Origin: JABHHG01 sp964419445
GTDB lineage: Bacteria; Fidelibacterota; Marinisomatia; SCGC-AAA003-L08; D37C17
Reading direction: 5' to 3'
Assembly: GCA_964419445.1 (NCBI GenBank)
Contig: CAYQPE010000025.1
Span: forward strand, 1 to 20,515
Length of the DNA: 20,515 nt
A program made the position numbers and the translations under genes. Under the pieces are notes generated by a model, which saw only the letters and a list, made by a program, of their open reading frames with translations, was not told where the DNA came from and searched no databases. Positions 15,974-20,515 of this stretch are shown in pieces; the first letter of the stretch is position 1, and every line of letters begins with the position of its first letter.

Positions 15974-17187
15974 TAAGATTCTCCCAATATAAAATGACCT
16001 AATTTGTCACGTTTTGTTTTTAAATATTTTTCATTCACCTGATTGACATCGAACTCAAGTGCTTCACGCCCAATAATTTCTAAACCATATCCCTCAATTC
16101 CCACAATTTTACGAGGATTATTTGTCAATAGTCGCATCTTTCTCACACCACATTTTCGTAATATATGGGCACCAATTCCATATTCTCGTAAATCGGCAGC
16201 ATAACCTAACTTTTCGTTAGCTTCTACAGTATCCAATCCATCATCTTGCAATTGATAGGCTTTAATTTTATTTTCTAATCCAATGCCTCGACCTTCTTGT
16301 CGAAGATAAACCAATACGCCTTTTCCTTCTTTTTCAATACGCTGCAATGCACCTTCTAATTGTTCTCCGCAATCACACCGAAGGGATCCAAAAATATCTC
16401 CAGTTAGACATTGTGAATGGACACGCACAAGTACATCATCGTCTTCAGATATTTCACCTTTAACCAATGCTACATGATGGTCACCATGTATTCTATCTTC
16501 AAATAACCGCAGTCTAAAATCACCAAATTTATTGGGGAGAGGAATATTTGAAATCTCATCTACTAATTCTTCTTTTTTACGTCGATATTCAATTAATTCT
16601 GCAATAGTGATGAGAGATAAATTATGCTCTTCTGCAATTTCAGTCAGACGATCCATTCGTGCCATAGTACCATCGTCATCCACAATTTCAACAAGAAGTG
16701 CTGCCGGTTTAAGTCCTGCCAGTATAGCTAAATCAACAGATGCCTCTGTATGTCCTGCTCGACGCAACACACCACCATCTTTTGCTGTCAATGGGAACAT
16801 ATGACCAGGTCGTCCTAAATCTGATGGTTTGGAGTTTTCATCTAAAATTACTTTAACCGTTTCCCATCTATCGGCTGCAGAAATTCCAGTGGTGGCATTT
16901 TTTACTGCATCTACACTGATGGTAAAATTAGTTTCGTATAATGCTGTATTATTGGTATGGGGAACCATGGGTCCTAATTGTAATCGATTGGCACAGGCTT
17001 GAGTAATGGGCATGCATACTAATCCACGGCCGTATTTCATCATAAAATTTATATCATCTGGAGTTGCCTTTTCAGCGGCAATAATAAAGTCCCCTTCATT
17101 CTCACGGTCTTCATCATCTACAACAACAATCATTTTACCATTTTTAAATTCTTCAATGGCATATTTAATGTGGTCTAATTTTGTCAT
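15973..17187 (-). CDS. ribBA: Bifunctional DHBP synthase / GTP cyclohydrolase II
   Basis: 404 residues from MTKLDHIKYAIEEF; the ATG overlaps the ribE stop by one base. Residues 1-200 are 3,4-dihydroxy-2-butanone 4-phosphate synthase (DDEDRENEGD metal and substrate loop at 25-34; RRAGHTEASVDLA). Residues 201-404 are GTP cyclohydrolase II with the zinc cysteines in CLTGDIFGSLRCDCGEQL and the LRQEGRGIGLENKIKAY signature. Both halves keep their catalytic motifs, so the enzyme supplies both precursors of lumazine. An extension seven codons upstream is possible but has no ribosome site. Confidence 0.97.
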   Translation of the reverse strand: MTKLDHIKYAIEEFKNGKMIVVVDDEDRENEGDFIIAAEKATPDDINFMMKYGRGLVCMPITQACANRLQLGPMVPHTNNTALYETNFTISVDAVKNATTGISAADRWETVKVILDENSKPSDLGRPGHMFPLTAKDGGVLRRAGHTEASVDLAILAGLKPAALLVEIVDDDGTMARMDRLTEIAEEHNLSLITIAELIEYRRKKEELVDEISNIPLPNKFGDFRLRLFEDRIHGDHHVALVKGEISEDDDVLVRVHSQCLTGDIFGSLRCDCGEQLEGALQRIEKEGKGVLVYLRQEGRGIGLENKIKAYQLQDDGLDTVEANEKLGYAADLREYGIGAHILRKCGVRKMRLLTNNPRKIVGIEGYGLEIIGREALEFDVNQVNEKYLKTKRDKLGHFILGES

Positions 17188-17846
17188 TAGCTTTCGCCAA
17201 ACCCCCAATTTTTAAGGCTTTTTAATAGCATATCATCTTCAATATTTTCTTCATCTTCTTCAAAACTCATTAGTCGCTCAATATATTTCCCCACAATATC
17301 TGTTTCAATATTCAGAGAATCTCCCACCTCTTTGTTTCCTAAAGTGGTCATATCTAATGTATGAGGTATGAGTGCAATTTTTATCAAATTTTCAGTAATT
17401 GACGCCACGGTTAACGAAATTCCATCTAAAGCAATAGATCCTTTAGGAATGCAATATCTCATAAATGCAGGGTCAATGGCTACCGAAAGTATTGAGCCAT
17501 CTCCAGATTTTACTTTATCCATGATGATGCCAACGGTTTCAACATGACCTTGTAAAATATGGCCACCTAGCCGAGTTTGAAGAGTAAGGGCTCTTTCTAA
17601 ATTTATTTCACTGCCAATTTCCAATTCACCTAAATTTGATTTTTCTAAAGTTTCCTTCACTAAATCTAAAACAAAGGTGGTATCATCATGTTTTACTACC
17701 GTGAGGCAAACACCATTAACACAAATGCTATCACCTACTTTGATATCATCCATGACTACAAAAGCATTGATGGTAAATTGCTTGCCCGTTTTTGTTTCGG
17801 TAATATGTAAAACTTGACCTTTTTCTTCTACAATTCCTGTAAACAT
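17187..17846 (-). CDS. ribE: Riboflavin synthase alpha chain
   Basis: 219 residues with two lumazine-binding domains. The first begins MFTGIVEEKG and includes SICVNGVCLTVV; the second begins GGHILQGHVETVG near residue 93 and includes IALDGISLTVAS. It dismutates two lumazine molecules into riboflavin and the pyrimidine precursor. The C-terminus carries an acidic tail (EEDEENIEDD) beyond the core fold. It overlaps the end of ribD by 19 bases, consistent with coupled translation. Confidence 0.96.
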   Translation of the reverse strand: MFTGIVEEKGQVLHITETKTGKQFTINAFVVMDDIKVGDSICVNGVCLTVVKHDDTTFVLDLVKETLEKSNLGELEIGSEINLERALTLQTRLGGHILQGHVETVGIIMDKVKSGDGSILSVAIDPAFMRYCIPKGSIALDGISLTVASITENLIKIALIPHTLDMTTLGNKEVGDSLNIETDIVGKYIERLMSFEEDEENIEDDMLLKSLKNWGFGES

Positions 17847-18922
17847 TCTACTTTCTTTCCGGCGATTATTAATATATCATGACCTAAAATTTTGGTTTCT
17901 CGCACATCCCATTCTTCTGAAATTTCTAATGGATTTTTCAATGATGCACCATCTAAATCATGGGGTGCTGTATAGAGAAATATTTCATCAATCAAGTTTG
18001 CTTGTTTAAATGAAGCCAATAATTCAGCACCACCCTCTAAAATGACAGACGTAACACCCTCTTTTGCCAGTACTTCCAAAATAGATTCAGGCTTTAAATG
18101 TCCATCTTCAGATTCTTCTACTGGGATATAATCACAGAATGATGTACGGCTTCTCTCAAATAATGCATTTGAACACAATACAAAAGTTTCAGCTTGATGA
18201 TCTCTAAACATTTTTAAAGTAAGCGGAAGTTTCCGATTGGTATCTACTACAATTCGTTTTGGATTATATCCTGCCACCTCTCTTACCGTGAGCTGAGGAT
18301 CATCTACCAATGCAGTCTGACGTCCCACCATAATGGCATCGACTTGAGAACGTAAAGTATGTGAATGTTCTTGAGATTCTTCACCGGTAATCCATGTTTG
18401 TGAATCGGAATCCATTCCTAAATATCCGTTGGCTGATTGAGCTGCTTTTGCAATAACCCATGGTCGGCCTTGTGTCATATGCTTTACAAATCCACGATTT
18501 AAAAATTCTGCTTCTTCGCGAAGAATACCTGTTTTTACTGGAATTCCATTTTTAATAAGTTCTCTTATTCCATTCCCATTCACTTCAGGATTAGGGTCTG
18601 TCATTGCCACATAAATTTCAGCAGCACTATTTTCTATGAGGAATTGAGTACAAGGAGGTGTTTTTCCATAAAGATTACATGGCTCTAATGTTACATATAC
18701 CCTAGCATCAACAGGGTCTTTAATGGCATTTTTGTATGCCATAACTTCGGCATGAGGACCACCATAAGTTTCATGATACCCTTCACCAATAATTTCACCG
18801 TCTTTTACCAGCACACATCCAACCATAGGATTGGGCGAAACAGTGCCCCGTCCCAGTCGGGCCAGTTCTAAAGCTCGAGACATAAACGCCTCGTGTATAT
18901 CAAATGTGTAAATATTGTCCAT
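17828..18922 (-). CDS. ribD: Bifunctional riboflavin pyrimidine deaminase/reductase
   Basis: 364 residues. The N-terminal deaminase (about 1-150) has the zinc set His57-Ala-Glu59 and Cys82/Cys91 in TLEPCNLYGKTPPC. The C-terminal reductase (about 150-364) contains RPWVIAKAAQSANGYLG, DAIMVGRQTALVDDPQLTVR and the EGGAELLASF loop that binds NADPH. It carries out the second and third steps of riboflavin synthesis. First gene of ribD-ribE-ribBA-ribH. Upstream there is a 7-bp inverted repeat but no FMN riboswitch sequence. Confidence 0.96.
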   Translation of the reverse strand: MDNIYTFDIHEAFMSRALELARLGRGTVSPNPMVGCVLVKDGEIIGEGYHETYGGPHAEVMAYKNAIKDPVDARVYVTLEPCNLYGKTPPCTQFLIENSAAEIYVAMTDPNPEVNGNGIRELIKNGIPVKTGILREEAEFLNRGFVKHMTQGRPWVIAKAAQSANGYLGMDSDSQTWITGEESQEHSHTLRSQVDAIMVGRQTALVDDPQLTVREVAGYNPKRIVVDTNRKLPLTLKMFRDHQAETFVLCSNALFERSRTSFCDYIPVEESEDGHLKPESILEVLAKEGVTSVILEGGAELLASFKQANLIDEIFLYTAPHDLDGASLKNPLEISEEWDVRETKILGHDILIIAGKKVECLQEL

Positions 18923-18959
18923 TTTCTTGCGCCAAATTTACAGTTAAATCTCTATTGCA

Positions 18960-18978
18960 CTGTCATCTAATATGACAG
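18960..18978. promoter_or_regulatory. Inverted repeat upstream of ribD
   Basis: CTGTCAT-N5-ATGACAG, a perfect 7-bp palindrome 38 bases before the ribD ATG, in the 97-bp gap after the dockerin gene. It is the only distinct element in the gap: a possible operator for the riboflavin operon, or a small hairpin in its leader. Confidence 0.35.
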
Positions 18979-19019
18979 CTACATATATAAATTATGGTTA
19001 AAGAGGGGATTAGTTCCGA

Positions 19020-20387
19020 CTAAGGTTGTGACAATATGTAATTAACTAATCTAACAATATCAATTACATCAATGATTTCATCTGCTAACATATCTGCAGC
19101 CCAAAATTCATAATTATCAATTTCTGATAGGGTTTCCATAATTATACCAACAGTAATGACGATGTCAGACACATCCACATCTCCATCATGAGATACATCC
19201 CCTTTGGGATTTATAAGTTGGAGTTCTTGACCTACAGAATAAGCGGTTAATATGGCAAATGGAGCAGCTTCTGCATGACCGCCAAAAGATTCTGGAATTA
19301 GCTCCAGATGAACATCTTCCGCACCATTGGCAACCATAGTATCATACGCCAAGATAGAGTTTGAAGGTGGTACTAATTCATCGGCTAAAGCGTGAAACAA
19401 ATATGTGGGAGATTCAGGTGCCCAATCATATAAATTATTTTCTGTAAGTAGTTGACGCAAAATATGATTTTCATCATTTTCAAATTCATCAACCACTTGG
19501 GGTAACATACATGAAATGGGAGGGTTATAGCCATTATCGTTCATAAAATTATTGATATACCCCCCACCATGGTTTCCACTATATAAATCCGCCACTTCTA
19601 AAGCAAACTCAGAAACAAAATAATCTGTAAGTGGACCCATTTCATAATAATAAATGTAAGAATACAATGTATATGGTAGATAGAACGGTTCGGGATAATA
19701 AGTATCTTCAATCATAATATCAACCATAGCTCCTGATAGATCATAAGGTCCTGCCATAGGGAACGAGATGGTTATGTCAAATTCATCTGATAATTCCTGC
19801 TCCATCACCATTTGGGCAGCCAAAGTTACATAACCACCTTCAGAATATCCAATGAGTGATAATTGACGATTCAATTGTACTGACTCATTTGCACCATCAA
19901 AATAATTTCGCACTGCACGAATCAAATCGATGACAGCAGTTGCTGATGGATATTTCAAAATATAGGGGTGTACATCTTGAGATACACCTAAGCCTAAATA
20001 ATCGGGTGCTACATAAATATATCCTGATGCTGCCACCACACGGGATAATATATCAAACCCACCATTGGATTGTGCCCCATCCCGATAAATAGCCGTACCA
20101 TGTTGCCAAGATAAAATACCATAGGCTTCATCATTTCCCTGTGGAATTGCCATTACACCTGATGCAGCTGTAGAATCACCAAATCCATCTATAGTTTCAT
20201 ACACCACTTTATACATGGTAGCACCATAATCAACAGGCAATCCGCCAATACTACCTAATTCATCATTAATATTGGCCTGAATATCTGAATAGGGTTCATT
20301 ATCAATTTCATCAACACTGATAATATTTCCCCGTTGTAATGGAAAGATAATAGATAAAAAAAGTAATACAATACCTAAAGATGGCAT
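19020..20387 (-). CDS. Secreted lipase-like alpha/beta hydrolase with dockerin domain
   Basis: 455 residues. AGGAGG (20403-20398) lies 10 bases before the ATG. A signal peptide covers about residues 1-20. The catalytic part (about 55-390) resembles secretory lipases: YKVVYETIDGFG, ILSWQHGTAIYRD, APDYLGLG, and the nucleophile elbow GYSEGG with Ser182. Asp336 (ALADELVP) and His371 (GGHAEA) are likely triad partners. Residues about 396-455 form a dockerin: GDVSHDGDVDVSDIV is a good calcium loop, and the second half (ADMLADEIIDVIDIVRLVNYIL) keeps the helix but has a weaker loop. The substrate is unknown, probably an ester of lipid or polymer origin. Dockerins outside cellulosomes may attach the enzyme to a cell-surface partner. 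Confidence 0.88.
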   Translation of the reverse strand: MPSLGIVLLFLSIIFPLQRGNIISVDEIDNEPYSDIQANINDELGSIGGLPVDYGATMYKVVYETIDGFGDSTAASGVMAIPQGNDEAYGILSWQHGTAIYRDGAQSNGGFDILSRVVAASGYIYVAPDYLGLGVSQDVHPYILKYPSATAVIDLIRAVRNYFDGANESVQLNRQLSLIGYSEGGYVTLAAQMVMEQELSDEFDITISFPMAGPYDLSGAMVDIMIEDTYYPEPFYLPYTLYSYIYYYEMGPLTDYFVSEFALEVADLYSGNHGGGYINNFMNDNGYNPPISCMLPQVVDEFENDENHILRQLLTENNLYDWAPESPTYLFHALADELVPPSNSILAYDTMVANGAEDVHLELIPESFGGHAEAAPFAILTAYSVGQELQLINPKGDVSHDGDVDVSDIVITVGIIMETLSEIDNYEFWAADMLADEIIDVIDIVRLVNYILSQP

Positions 20388-20487
20388 ACGGAAAATTCCT
20401 CCTAATTGTATGAGAATTTAATAAATTCAACATCCATTCTCAAAGATGCAATCGTAAAGAGTTGTAACGGAGGGAGTAAAATAGGAA

Positions 20488-20515
20488 TTAGGTGTTAGAG
20501 GTTAGGTATTAGGGG
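20488..20515 (+). repeat. Four degenerate TTAGGNN heptamers at the window edge
   Basis: TTAGGTG, TTAGAGG, TTAGGTA and TTAGGGG follow one another without spacing and may continue past the end. The 128 bp upstream of the hydrolase contain no gene I can support. Confidence 0.6.

Noticed and set aside
18923..19019. FMN riboswitch before ribD
   Set aside because: The conserved RFN segments are absent and the gap is only 97 bp.

Overview
The window is AT-rich bacterial DNA with tightly packed genes. Many start and stop codons overlap as ATGA or TAATG. Several traits point to the FCB superphylum: IspG carries the extra central domain, a secreted hydrolase ends in a dockerin, and a secreted beta-propeller protein ends in a type IX-like sorting domain. 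Candidatus Marinimicrobia (SAR406) is my best guess, by inference only. Three runs of exactly 100 N (10668-10767, 13451-13550, 14945-15044) look like scaffold gaps of unknown true size; all fall inside genes.

Layout. 1-385: three minus-strand tRNA genes (Gly, Cys, Leu), each followed by its own terminator-like hairpin. 476-2600: a minus-strand three-gene operon encoding a membrane-anchored rhodanese, a DoxX/MauE-type membrane protein with a CGC motif, and an exported protein of metallophosphatase descent. The last gene is interrupted by one in-frame TGA. That TGA takes the place of the second Cys in a CGC motif and is followed, 18 nt later, by a bacterial SECIS-like hairpin with a GGUCUU loop. 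I read it as a selenoprotein with a Cys-Gly-Sec motif. This is the most interesting part of the window.

2774-4540: tRNA-Ala and a PpiD-like membrane-anchored chaperone on the plus strand. 4612-6756: groES-groEL on the minus strand, with a candidate promoter whose -10 box sits inside a palindrome and with a terminator-like hairpin in the leader. 6763-10811: ispG, a small membrane protein, comM/yifB and dut, all minus. 10866-13336: a POT-family transporter and an adenosine deaminase overlapping by one base, plus strand.

13355-15521: a minus-strand propeller protein, broken by two gaps, that appears to start with ATA inside the ribH stop. 15518-18922: the complete riboflavin operon ribD-ribE-ribBA-ribH, minus, with no recognisable FMN riboswitch. 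19020-20387: a secreted lipase-like alpha/beta hydrolase with a dockerin. The last 28 bases are four degenerate copies of a 7-base TTAGGNN repeat that runs into the window edge.

How the genes work together: most of the window is housekeeping (tRNA, chaperonin, isoprenoid, riboflavin, dUTP). The rhodanese/DoxX/selenoprotein operon stands out as a candidate membrane and cell-envelope thiol-selenol system. No selA, selB, selC or selD is visible here, so the Sec reading depends on machinery elsewhere in the genome.
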